Assembly (NCBI GenBank): GCA_034359265.1
Contig: CP136898.1
Span: 53,309,501-53,373,500, forward strand
Length of the DNA stretch: 64,000 nt
Origin: Canna indica
Lineage: Eukaryota > Streptophyta > Magnoliopsida > Zingiberales > Cannaceae
Reading direction: 5' to 3'
In this document: positions 54,983 to 64,000 of the stretch, piece by piece
Numbering within the stretch: position 1 is the stretch's first letter
Layout: each line of letters opens with the position of its first letter
Made by a program: the position numbers and the translations under genes
The notes under the pieces: generated by a model
What the model was told of the DNA's origin: nothing
Database searches by the model: none
What the model saw: only the letters and a program-made list of their open reading frames with translations

Positions 54983-57900
54983 ATGTCGGCTGATCGAAGT
55001 TGGATGTACCGACGTCTTGATCGTGGAGCTTTAACGAATGAGTTTCGATTAGGCGTAACGTACTTCCTCAATTTCGCCTATTCGAATCGAAATTTCGTTA
55101 GCATGGGTGATCAAATCCGATGTCCGTGCCGCATTTGTTCAAATGGACGATTTTTCGATCGGGAGACTGTCACTCTGCATCTATATAGCAAAGGATTTGC
55201 ACCAAGATATTTTCTATGGACTTGTCACGGGGAGTCACGCGAAGTCGGGACGTCGAGTAATCCTGTCGTTCAGACATATGGTGAATCTTCCTCTGCTGGT
55301 GCTTCTTCATCCAGTCAATGTAATCCCTATAGAACTATGATACTTGATAGTCTTGGGGGTCAATTCCACCTGAATGATAATGTTGATCGGCCAGATCTTC
55401 AGACATCAGTCCCACCAGATACTACAGCGGTTGATATCACAGAAGTAGGGGCTGCGGTAGAGATTGAATTACCGAATAAAGAAGCTGCAGAATTTTACGA
55501 GATGTTGAAAGCTGCCGATGAACCTTTGTATGAGAATTGTTCTAAATACACTAGGTTTTCAGCAATGACACAGCTCTTAAGCATCAAGGCCGATTGTAAT
55601 ATCAGCGGAGTTGCGTATGATCGGATTGCTGGATTGATTAATGGAATGCTGCCTACTGATAACAAGTTTGAGCCTACTTTTTATAAGACTAAAAAGCTAA
55701 TGAGAAAATTGGGGCTTGGGTACGAAAAAATACACGCATGCCAAAATAACTGCATTTTATATTATAAAGAAAATGTGCAGTTGGATAAATGCCCTGTATG
55801 TCAACACCCTCGTTACAAGGAGAAGAAATCGGTCCGACAGAAAAATATCCCGTTTAAGGTGCTTCGGTATTTTCCACTAACACCGAGGCTTCAAAGGTTA
55901 TTCATGTCGGAAAAGACAGCCCCCTACATGAGTTGGCATGCAAGAAGTCGTGATGATACAGTAATGACTCATCCATCTGACAGTGAAGCATGGAAACATT
56001 TGGATACATGTTATCCTTCATTTGCTAGGGATACTAGAAATATCAGATTGGGATTGTGCACAGATGGTTTTAATCCGTTTGGACATTCTGCAACTCCTTA
56101 TTCAGTTTGGCCAGTGCTGCTGACAGTTTATAATTTGCCACCGTCAATGTGCATGAAAGATGAATTTATTTATCTTTCGATGATTATTCCGGGTCCTAAG
56201 GGTCCGCGAAAAGAAATTGACATATTTCTCAGACCCTTGATAGATGAATTGAAAACATTATGGACTGAGGGAGCTGTCACTTATGATTGTCATCGGAAGC
56301 AAAACTTCAATTTAAAGGCCGCGGTCTTGTGGACAATCAATGATTTCCCGGCGTACGGCATGTTGTCGGGTTGGAGCACTCACGGCCGACTCTCTTGTCC
56401 GTATTGTATGGAACACTCTAAATCAATCAGTCTTCAGAACGGACGAAAAATCTCATTCTTTGATTGTCATCGTCGATTCCTACCGGTTAATCACCAGTAT
56501 CGAAGGAATCGTAATAAATTTACTAAGGGCAGAGTCGAAAGAGATGGGCCACCACCGATGTTGTCTGGTGAACAAATGTTAGCACGTGTTTCAGCACTTC
56601 CAGATATAGTATTTGGTCGCAATGAAAGAGTGTCAGGTTTTGGCCAAACACACAACTGGGTGAAAAAAAGTATCTTTTGGGAATTGCCCTATTGGAGTTC
56701 ATTATTGATTCGACATAATTTAGATGTCATGCACATTGAAAAAAATGTGTTTGATAATATTTTCAACACTGTGATGGATATTTCTGGAAAAACTAAAGAT
56801 AATGTCAAAGCCCGACATGATCTGAAAATACTTTGTAAAAGACCAGAGTTGGAGTTACAAGAGGTCAACGGACGATATCTGAAACCGAAGGCCCTATATG
56901 TGTTAAATAAACAACAGATCAAAGATGTTTGTCAATGGGTAAAAGAACTCAGATTACCCGATGGATATGCTTCAAACTTATCTCGATGTGTGAACGTCGA
57001 TGATTGCAAAATATCAGGGATGAAGAGCCATGATTGTCATGTATTCATGCAGAGATTACTTCCGATCGCATTTCGAGATCTTCTACCTGATAATATTTGG
57101 GGTCCGTTGACTGAATTAAGTATGTTTTTTCGAAGCATCTGTGCAAATGTCCTTCGAGTCGAAGATATGTCAACACTTGAAAATAATATTGTTGAAATCA
57201 TATGCAAGCTGGAGCAGTTTTTCCCTCCTGCATTTTTTGACTCGATGGAGCATCTACCGATACACTTGGCATACGAGGCACGAGTTGGTGGCCCCGTTCA
57301 ATATCGTTGGATGTACTTATTTGAAAGATACATGAATCGTCTGAAGAAAAAAGTAAAGAACACCGCAGCTGTTGAAGGATCAATATCTGAATCGTATATC
57401 ATCCAAGAAATTTCAACATTCTGCTCATTTTACTTTGAATCGACAGTACATACAAGATTTGATTGTCTTCCACGTAATGACGACGGGGGTGTTCGACATT
57501 CAGATGGACGTTTAAATATATTTTGTCACTCTGGTCGTGCTTTTGGTTCTCGTCCATCTCGACACTTAAGCGATGAAGAGTATCATTTGGCACACTTGTA
57601 TGTATTACTCAATTGTCCAGAGATTGAACAATTCATTGAAATATTTGACATTGAGATGGTGCAAAAATACTCTATTCACAACGATCAAGAATTGGAGAGA
57701 TTACGGAATCGTGATTTCCCTACTTGGATTCAGACTTACAGCAAAGATCACAGAGCTGAAATAGATGAAAGAATATTTGAGTTTGTTAGTGGACCGTCGC
57801 GACTTGTGTTGTGCTATAGCGGATATTTTGTTAACGGGTATAAATTTCACACACTTGAATATTCATCTACAAAAAAGACGATGAATGCTGGGGTCTGCGT

Positions 57901-58453
57901 GAAAGGGACAACCTATGTTGAATGTGATATGGATTTTTATGGACTGGTGGAAGAAGTGATAGAGTTGCACTACTTCGGCTTGAAATCAGTGATCCTATTT
58001 AGATGTCATTGGTTCGATACAACAGAAAGGGGCATGAAAGTTCATCCAAAATACAAACTTGTTGAGGTCAATTACAAATCGAAATTGGCAGCAAATGAGC
58101 CTTTTATATTGGCATCACAAGCCGAACAAGTATATTACGCGAAGTATCCGGCTCGAAATAAAGATAGAGCGGATTGGCGTGTAGTCTGTAAGACAAAAGG
58201 TAGAGGAAAAATTGATCCGATAGTAGGAGAAAATGATCCTCCTGGTTTCTATCAAGAAGATGATCTTCCTGCTGTGGATCGTATTATTCCAATACTCGAG
58301 GATGCAGACACAACGTCAATTCAATTAGAAGTTGAATATGCTGATGATGACGATCATGAAATTGAGGAAGCTGGAGATGAAGAAGATGAAGAAGAGGAAG
58401 AAGAGGAAGAAGAAGAAGAATTCGAAGACTATTATTCAGATGATGAAGAATAA
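54983..58453 (+). CDS. TNP2-type CACTA transposase, intact (1156 aa)
   Basis: ATG at 54983 (MSADRSWMYRRLDRG), single exon, no internal stop. The N-terminal transposase-associated domain spans residues 1-85 with CRICSNG. The Tnp2 catalytic region covers about 270-610: CPVCQHPRYKEK (~271), CTDGFNPFG with D~360, NDFPAYGMLSGW with D~454 and NLDVMHIEKNV with E~586. These are the expected DDE-type acidic residues. A DUF4218-like region lies at about 680-820 and a DUF4216-like block at about 1005-1060, before an Asp/Glu-rich tail. It cuts and joins the CACTA ends. Full-length and open, so potentially functional, also in trans for CACTA-A. Confidence 0.95.
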   Translation: MSADRSWMYRRLDRGALTNEFRLGVTYFLNFAYSNRNFVSMGDQIRCPCRICSNGRFFDRETVTLHLYSKGFAPRYFLWTCHGESREVGTSSNPVVQTYGESSSAGASSSSQCNPYRTMILDSLGGQFHLNDNVDRPDLQTSVPPDTTAVDITEVGAAVEIELPNKEAAEFYEMLKAADEPLYENCSKYTRFSAMTQLLSIKADCNISGVAYDRIAGLINGMLPTDNKFEPTFYKTKKLMRKLGLGYEKIHACQNNCILYYKENVQLDKCPVCQHPRYKEKKSVRQKNIPFKVLRYFPLTPRLQRLFMSEKTAPYMSWHARSRDDTVMTHPSDSEAWKHLDTCYPSFARDTRNIRLGLCTDGFNPFGHSATPYSVWPVLLTVYNLPPSMCMKDEFIYLSMIIPGPKGPRKEIDIFLRPLIDELKTLWTEGAVTYDCHRKQNFNLKAAVLWTINDFPAYGMLSGWSTHGRLSCPYCMEHSKSISLQNGRKISFFDCHRRFLPVNHQYRRNRNKFTKGRVERDGPPPMLSGEQMLARVSALPDIVFGRNERVSGFGQTHNWVKKSIFWELPYWSSLLIRHNLDVMHIEKNVFDNIFNTVMDISGKTKDNVKARHDLKILCKRPELELQEVNGRYLKPKALYVLNKQQIKDVCQWVKELRLPDGYASNLSRCVNVDDCKISGMKSHDCHVFMQRLLPIAFRDLLPDNIWGPLTELSMFFRSICANVLRVEDMSTLENNIVEIICKLEQFFPPAFFDSMEHLPIHLAYEARVGGPVQYRWMYLFERYMNRLKKKVKNTAAVEGSISESYIIQEISTFCSFYFESTVHTRFDCLPRNDDGGVRHSDGRLNIFCHSGRAFGSRPSRHLSDEEYHLAHLYVLLNCPEIEQFIEIFDIEMVQKYSIHNDQELERLRNRDFPTWIQTYSKDHRAEIDERIFEFVSGPSRLVLCYSGYFVNGYKFHTLEYSSTKKTMNAGVCVKGTTYVECDMDFYGLVEEVIELHYFGLKSVILFRCHWFDTTERGMKVHPKYKLVEVNYKSKLAANEPFILASQAEQVYYAKYPARNKDRADWRVVCKTKGRGKIDPIVGENDPPGFYQEDDLPAVDRIIPILEDADTTSIQLEVEYADDDDHEIEEAGDEEDEEEEEEEEEEEFEDYYSDDEE

Positions 58454-58528
58454 TTGTAAAGTATATATAATATTAAATATATCTCTACTATTTATACAAT
58501 AATCTGATTATATGTCTGTTCGACAGAT

Positions 58529-60064
58529 ATGTCTGGTCGTGGTTATCGACGCAGGAGAGTTTCGGAGTCTCCGATCGGTGAGACTCCAGCACTTACTCAT
58601 GCTGCTGATCCACCTGTTGCTGATCCTCATTCCGATGATACTGCCGAGGCTAGTACATCCAGACGTAGGCGGCCACGCGGGCCGAACAGGTGGCAGCCTC
58701 CACCAGCCACAGAGTCACGTAGATTGATTAGCGTGATTGGGGAGCGGTAATATATCATGAATTATGAATCATTACAAATTCATTATATCATAATATAATA
58801 TTAAAATTTATTTTTGTTGTGCAGGTTCGAGCAAGAAGAAGTGCCGAAGAGCATTTCTTCTACTATTCGACGATACATGCACGGGGCATGGCCTACGTGG
58901 TCTCACGTGCCTAGCGAGCACGTCAACATGTTATGGCGCTAGTTTGAGGCACGTATTATTATTATTTTTTACATGCATGATGATATATTAATATTGGTTC
59001 TGATATTATTATTTTGCAGGCTCGCTATACATGGGCCGAGGACCAGAGACCCTTCATTTACGCTGCCTGGGAGGCTATTTCCCGGGCAAGGTACAACGGG
59101 CAGCTGGGGCAGGCTCGGTCCCAAGCGATGGCCCGAGCTGGGACCACTAACATCGCGGAGACTCGGGGATACGGCCCCAGTTGGATTACTCCGGATATAT
59201 GGGACCAGCTCGTGGGGATATGGTCGACGGATCGATGGCAGGAGGTTTCTCGGAATGCGGCTAGAAATCGCATGTCGGGAGGAGCAGCGCGTCACACCGG
59301 CGGCTCTGTTGCATTTGCAGTGCACGCAAACCGTATGGTAAGTATATCTTTTAATTATATATTTTATTTGTTATTATGTGTACTAATTAATGTATTTGTT
59401 TTGTAAATGTAGACGACGGTGTCGGATGACGGGAGTGTCCAGCGACCCTCCCCGATGGCGGTGTTTGAGCGGACTCACCGTCGAGCACATGGGACGGGGG
59501 AGTACATCCACAACCGCGCTGCATACATTATGGTAATTATATATTTGTTTAAATTATTCATTATATATTTATAATTTAAGTTTTATGATAAATATTAAAC
59601 AAAAAATCAAACTCGAGTAGGAGACCTACAGCCAGACGGTGGTGCAGCGCGGGGGTACCCCCGAGGACTTTGACGCAGCATCGTGGGTCGAGGCCGCAGG
59701 TGGCTGGGACCATGGCCGCGTATATGGCTTCGCAGATAGTGGTCATGCGCGAGCCGTACTAGGGCCACTTGGGGCACCGACCCCTCCGGTCGCTGGTGAG
59801 CGGCCGTCCACCTCTAGATCCAGTTATGATCATAGTAATAGGATAAGGACACTAGAGGAGACGGTCGCGCGTCAGACTGAGATGATGGAGCGTCAGAGTC
59901 AGACGATGGCGAATATAGAAGCTATGCTACGCAACTTGTCAGGTCATCCCGAACCAGTCATCTCTTCGGCATCATCTAATCCATCGTCCTCGAGTCAGTC
60001 CACGCCGGTGTACACTCAAGCGCTCCAAACCCCGCCATATAATCCAGACCATCCTCCATCTTGA
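58529..60064 (+). pseudogene. CACTA second transposase gene (Transposase_24-like) with nonsense codon in exon 2
   Basis: Exons 58529-58746, 58825-58948, 59020-59337, 59413-59532 and 59621-60064, identical in length to CACTA-A. TAG at 58940-58942 (GAG in CACTA-A) truncates the product after about 111 codons, before the HTGGS core. All other exons stay open, so the lesion looks recent. Intron 2 uses a GC donor (gag|gcacgt). It lies 75 bp after TNP2 on the same strand. Confidence 0.82.
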
Positions 60065-60363
60065 TCGTGAGATTTTTTGTTTGGATATTGAACTTGTTTA
60101 ACTTATTTTGTTTGGATATTGATACTTCAATTTTGCATTTGAATTGTTTTTATACTATCGTGGATAATTATCAATATAAGTATAATTGTTTTGATGTATA
60201 TATGTTGGTGTGTTTGTGATGTGTGAATGAATGTGTATGAGGTGTTTGTGATGTGTGAATGAATGTGTGTATGAGGGTATGGGTGTGTGAGTTATGTATC
60301 AGATAAATGTATCAATGTATCAATGGAAATTTGAAATTTTCAAATTTTCTGGTTGCAGGTATA

Positions 60364-60750
60364 CGTCATCAGCAACGGCTTTCCCACGGGCGTCCGTGGG
60401 AAAGCCGTTGCTAAAAGTGTATCGAAAGCCGTTGCTGATGACCTACAGCAACGGCTTAGCGACGGAGTTTTACTAACGGCGTTGCTACGGACTCAGCGGC
60501 CGTTGCTATTAATGTTATCAGCAACGGCTCCGGGTCTGTTGCAAACCCGTTGCTGATAATAGTTTTAGCGACGGCCCGAGCGGCCGTTGCTGATAATGTT
60601 TTGAGCGACGGCCCGAGCGGCCGTTGCTGATCCGTTGCGAAGTCATCAGCAACGCGACTTTCTGTCACGGCGCTATTGCAACGGCTCAGCCGTTGCTGAT
60701 GCTCTTCAGCAACGGCTCAGCAACGGCATCAGCCGTTGCTGATGACCATT
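60364..60750. repeat. CACTA-B right subterminal inverted repeats
   Basis: Dense agcaacggc/gccgttgct motifs in both orientations, up to the terminal tttctagtagtg. Confidence 0.85.
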
Positions 60751-60762
60751 TTTCTAGTAGTG

Positions 60763-61854
60763 ATATGCTAGCGTGTCGACATACAATATAGTTATGCTAC
60801 GAGATTGGACGACCACTCATGCACTCAACGCACCATGTGGTTAGTAAATTTTAAAAGCTTATGTTAAAAATTTATTATGTGACAGGAAACTTTTTCTTTT
60901 CTGTGATAGTGTAATGGAGGCTCCAAATGCTGCACTGAGCGGCAGTGGCAGTAAATTGGGTGATGAAACATAGAGCCAAGAGGTTAGACCCAAGAGAGGG
61001 TTGAGTTGGGGCGCGTAAACGCGTACCCCGGTTGTCGGTAGAAAATATTCTTTATGTACTTGTGCGTGAAAATGACCACTAGAAATTCCGCAACGTGAGT
61101 GACACACAACCTTTCGTCACTCACCACCACCGGAACAGAAAAGAAGTCATCAGTGACTAGACTAGATTTTGACGCTAGCCATAATCCAGACTTGCCGCTC
61201 TGACTTTGAGTCACTGCCATGCCTAGCCGTCACCACTTTCGGATGGGGCTTTTTTCCCCAATATTCCTATAGTGGAAAATCTGAGCATAGAGGAACAAAA
61301 AATGTGTCATCATTTGGTCTCGGGCAGCTATAGCGGATTGTGTTTGTGCTTGTGGATGAGCGATGGCCGAGCCAAGAAGCATACCGACTTGGCAAGTTGG
61401 TCCTGACTCGGCGAGTGGATTTTGGGTCTCGATACTGCGTGATTGAGCCACACTGACGTTAGACCCAAGGGGAGCCACACTAACTTTAGACCCGAGTGGA
61501 TTTGGTTGGGTGGGCCATACCCAACCAGAATGGGCCCAAGTAGAAGGCTCGCTAGATAGATTATAGCGACCGACCTGTATGATTGCTAGGTTTGGGCCGG
61601 TTTGGGTCGTATGAATGTATTGTTTTCTGTGGGGCCGGCATGGGTCGAGTGATTTTGGCATTCATGAGCATTTCATGTATTAATGAGTGTTTGCGATAAG
61701 CGGGCACGGGACTTTGAGATATCGCGCAAGTCTGGTGGCATGTGAGTGTCAGAGTATGAGATGGAATTTCCCCGGCTTTCCAAATATCATCAGACCTCAG
61801 TGGCTTTCCAAAGAGCTTGTGTTAAAGTTGAATACAAAATTTTTAGAACAACAT
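60763..61854 (+). mobile_element. gypsy-4 leader and gag remnants, decayed
   Basis: Sequence after CACTA-B resumes the gypsy leader. From about 61000 to 61680 I see GC-moderate DNA without readable protein. At 61684-61830 a broken gag stretch (SVCDKRARDF-like, then SEYEMEFPRLSKYHQTSVA) is homologous to gypsy-3 gag at 37460-37610. No pol follows. Confidence 0.55.
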
Positions 61855-62967
61855 CTCTCAGTGTATGTAAAAAAAGAAAGACAAATCTAGACACCACGAC
61901 TACGACTACTGGACGCTGCTACGAGATCTATGCCACTTCCTGCACTCCAGCTACACCATGATTCCAAGCCTCACCTCACTGGTCGGGCTTTGCAAAATAA
62001 AAGAAATAAACCGTGAGTCCACATGGGACTCAGTGAGCGGTCCTTCCGAACCTCCACATAAATCCCCAATAACAATATGCAAAAAAGTCAAAAATTTGTA
62101 ATTGTTGGGATCTAATCTAATCAAGATATAACAACCGGCATGACGACCATCCTGTATAAACCATACTCCGGCCCAAAACGGCCCCACACCACAAGAAAAC
62201 AACCCAGACGCATGGCCCACATCTCATATAACGAAAGTCAAACAAACATCGGGCCGTCGACTAGGATGGTCAACTAGTGTCAGGAACCCACCAGGTTAGG
62301 GATAGCTAGTCCCACCCAACTCGGGTCTACCATCAGCGTGGCCCACTGACGGAATCTCAAGACCCTCTGCCACCCACGTCTAACACCTAGCAGGCCCGCT
62401 AGTGCAATCTCAAGACCCAAATCACCCGCCGAGTCAAGCATTAGTCGTTTCGACCGTTCATGCTTCTCAGCCGACCATCGCAATCACAGTACACATACAT
62501 AGTGTTCTAAAGTTTACTTATTTAAAAATATCAGGCATTCACTCGTACTCGGCCCCCTTATTTTGGGCCATACGAACTGCACATTGTTGCCCGATGGTTG
62601 TTCCCTAGGTGTGAAACCTAGCTTGTCTACATTCAAGTTTCTTCGAATAATTAAACACCCTAGAATTTCCATATAGTCATCTAGCGTCATACGCCGATTT
62701 CTTAAGTGTACGTTAGAGGTCATGAGTGTAGAAATGTCTTAATACAATTATGTCACAGCACATAACTTAATAGGGAATTATTCTACAACTACTACTATAA
62801 TTACACACATGATTTCTACAACAACATGATTAAATTATGCATTTATAAAGAAGTTCCAGCAAGGTAAGCAACTATCTCACAAGGTAACAATTGAGAATAT
62901 ATATTAGAAATTAATGAAACATTCCCATGATTCACATGCCATACTAATATCCTAACCATGTATGCAC
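61855..62967 (-). repeat. gypsy LTR fragment in reverse orientation
   Basis: Homologous to the start of 46871-48918 (shared actacgactactggacgctg, then the tcacctcactggtcgggctt region). It is cut at 62967 by the Ac-like element. The orientation is opposite to gypsy-4. Confidence 0.75.
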
Positions 62968-64000
62968 TAGAGGTGGCAATGGGCTGGGCCAGCCCATGGG
63001 CGGCACGGGCTGGGCCTGGCCAAGCACGACTGTGCATAGAAGACGAATCAGGCTCGCCTTCTAGGCACGACCCACAAGCGAACCGTGCTTAAAGAAAAAA
63101 AAAATCTATAAATACCCTCCCCCCTTTCTTCATCTTCAACTCTTTCTCTCAATCCTCAACTCTCAACTCTCATTTCTCAACTCTCTTACTCTCAACGATC
63201 AACAACATTTTAAGCTCATCAAGAAGCCAAGGATTCAAGATTGTTGTTAAATTTTTTTAATCACTTCAATTTGTTTCATTGAATTAGTATAATATTTATA
63301 CATTTTATATTTTTAATTTTTACTAATGGCGGATGGAGATTTTTCAGGTTATACTCCACAAACTGAATCAAATATGTTAGAAGAAATGTCTCCTGCTACT
63401 ACTACCACTCCTACCACTCAACAAAATCAAAACATAGAGATAAGTCCATCTATTAATTTATGTCCATCAGGTAGAAAAAAAAGTATGGTTTGGGAATATT
63501 TTGAGAAAATTATTGAACCTGATGGCACCATAACAAAAGCCCGATGCAAAAAATGTCAAAAATTTCTTTTGGCTTCAACAACCGGAGGAACTGGTCATTT
63601 ATTATGTTATGCAAAGGATCATGACACTAAGGTTACAAAAGCTCAAGAAATTCTTGATTTTTCTTCTTCTGGTTTAACAACTTTTTCGTATGATCATGAT
63701 TTTCAACGTCAAGAACTTGCAAAATTAATTGTTCAAAGTGAATCTCCTTTTAGTTTCGTTGATCAACCAAGATTTTCTAGTTGGATTCAAAATACTTTAC
63801 AACCAAAATATAAAAAAATTACTCGAAATACAATGAAAAGTGATGCTTTAAAATTATTTTTTACATATAGAGAAAATATAATAACTAGTTTTTAAAATAA
63901 TAAATCAAAATTTTCTTTAACATCTGATGTTTGGTCTAGTCAATGTACTACTAATTCTTACATTTGTGTTACTGCACATTGGATTGATGAAAATTTTATT
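62968..64000 (+). mobile_element. Ac-like hAT transposon, left part (continues beyond window)
   Basis: Left end tagaggtggcaatgggctgg with repeated gggctgggcc/ggcccg-rich subterminal DNA (62968-63080), as in Ac-like plant hAT elements. A T/C-rich leader leads to the transposase ATG at 63326. The right end lies outside. The flanking octamer gtatgcac (62960-62967) is the predicted target duplication. Confidence 0.72.
63326..64000 (+). pseudogene. Ac-like hAT transposase, N-terminal part with in-frame stop
   Basis: ATG at 63326 (MADGDFSGYTPQTESN). A BED finger at residues 51-100 has SMVWEYFEKI and CKKCQKFLL, with a degenerate His side (TGHLLCYAKDHD). The hAT helical region (SYDHDFQRQELAKLIVQSES, FVDQPRFSSWI) follows. 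TAA at 63893-63895 interrupts; the same frame then continues SLTSDVWSSQCTTNSYICVT, the start of the RNase H-like core. The 3' part is outside. Confidence 0.78.

Larger units (their letters stand above)
53583..60762 (+). mobile_element. CACTA-B transposon (7.2 kb, nearly intact)
   Basis: Starts cactactagaaacttcg, ends tttctagtagtg, with a 3-bp duplication ata. The full En/Spm-like layout is present: subterminal repeats (53600-53885 and 60364-60750), 26-bp leader repeats, the 190-bp hairpin, an open TNP2 gene and a five-exon second gene with one nonsense codon. It is inserted 67 bp inside the gypsy-4 leader. Confidence 0.96.

Noticed and set aside
61230..61661. 143-codon minus-strand frame downstream of CACTA-B
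   Set aside because: Composition and residue use look random, no motif found, and the region is flanked by gypsy debris.
1..64000. CRISPR arrays, rRNA or tRNA genes
   Set aside because: No regular repeat-spacer pattern or cloverleaf-like sequence noticed; the tandem repeats found belong to transposon leaders and LTRs. The tRNA-like matches are primer-binding sites.

Overview
This is a repeat-dominated piece of a flowering-plant nuclear genome. It shows GT-AG introns, plant-type CACTA elements (TNP2 plus a second multi-exon gene), plant Ty1/copia and Ty3/gypsy LTR elements, LINEs and hAT elements. I cannot tell the species or decide monocot versus dicot. No rRNA, tRNA or CRISPR was seen.

Host gene. 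Four GC-richer minus-strand segments, each bounded by good splice signals and all in phase 0, form the 5' part of one ordinary gene: exon 1 at 20673-20924, exon 2 at 1584-1754, exon 3 at 1116-1235 and exon 4 from 37 off the left edge. I do not recognise the protein. Its first intron (1755-20672, 18.9 kb) is packed with transposons, and intron 3 holds a foldback element.

Intron 1, left to right: a hAT element with an exact 8-bp duplication (2193-6181); a copia RT/RNase H remnant; a minus-strand LINE (about 6712-17860) interrupted by a decayed LTR element (8215-10230) and by an apparently solo copia LTR (10888-17667), which itself carries CACTA-A (11878-17074, 3-bp duplication); then a short gag-only LTR element with an exact 5-bp duplication (17977-20036).

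21.7-34.2 kb is a nest: a gypsy element (LTR inferred) is split by a 5'-truncated LINE (21721-31301, degenerate 18-bp duplication), split by CACTA-C (22359-30816, 3-bp duplication), split by a deleted copia element (24960-28665).

34.2-48.9 kb holds two parts of a minus-strand, pol-less copia family (34171-37305 and 42596-46870) around a gypsy pol pseudogene (37310-42595), then a reversed gypsy LTR (46871-48918). 48.9-50.96 kb is unassigned AT-rich DNA.

50.96-64 kb: a full gypsy 5' LTR (50960-53515) and primer-binding site, with CACTA-B (53583-60762) inserted 67 bp downstream. CACTA-B has an uninterrupted 1156-codon TNP2 transposase. Next come gypsy remnants, a reversed LTR fragment, and the 5' part of an Ac-like hAT running off the right edge.

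CACTA-A and CACTA-B are close relatives with complementary damage: A lost the TNP2 core but keeps the second gene open, while B keeps TNP2 open and has a stop in the second gene. Both carry a 190-bp near-perfect hairpin just upstream of TNP2, with a compensatory base-pair difference between the copies. I consider that hairpin the most interesting undescribed candidate here.
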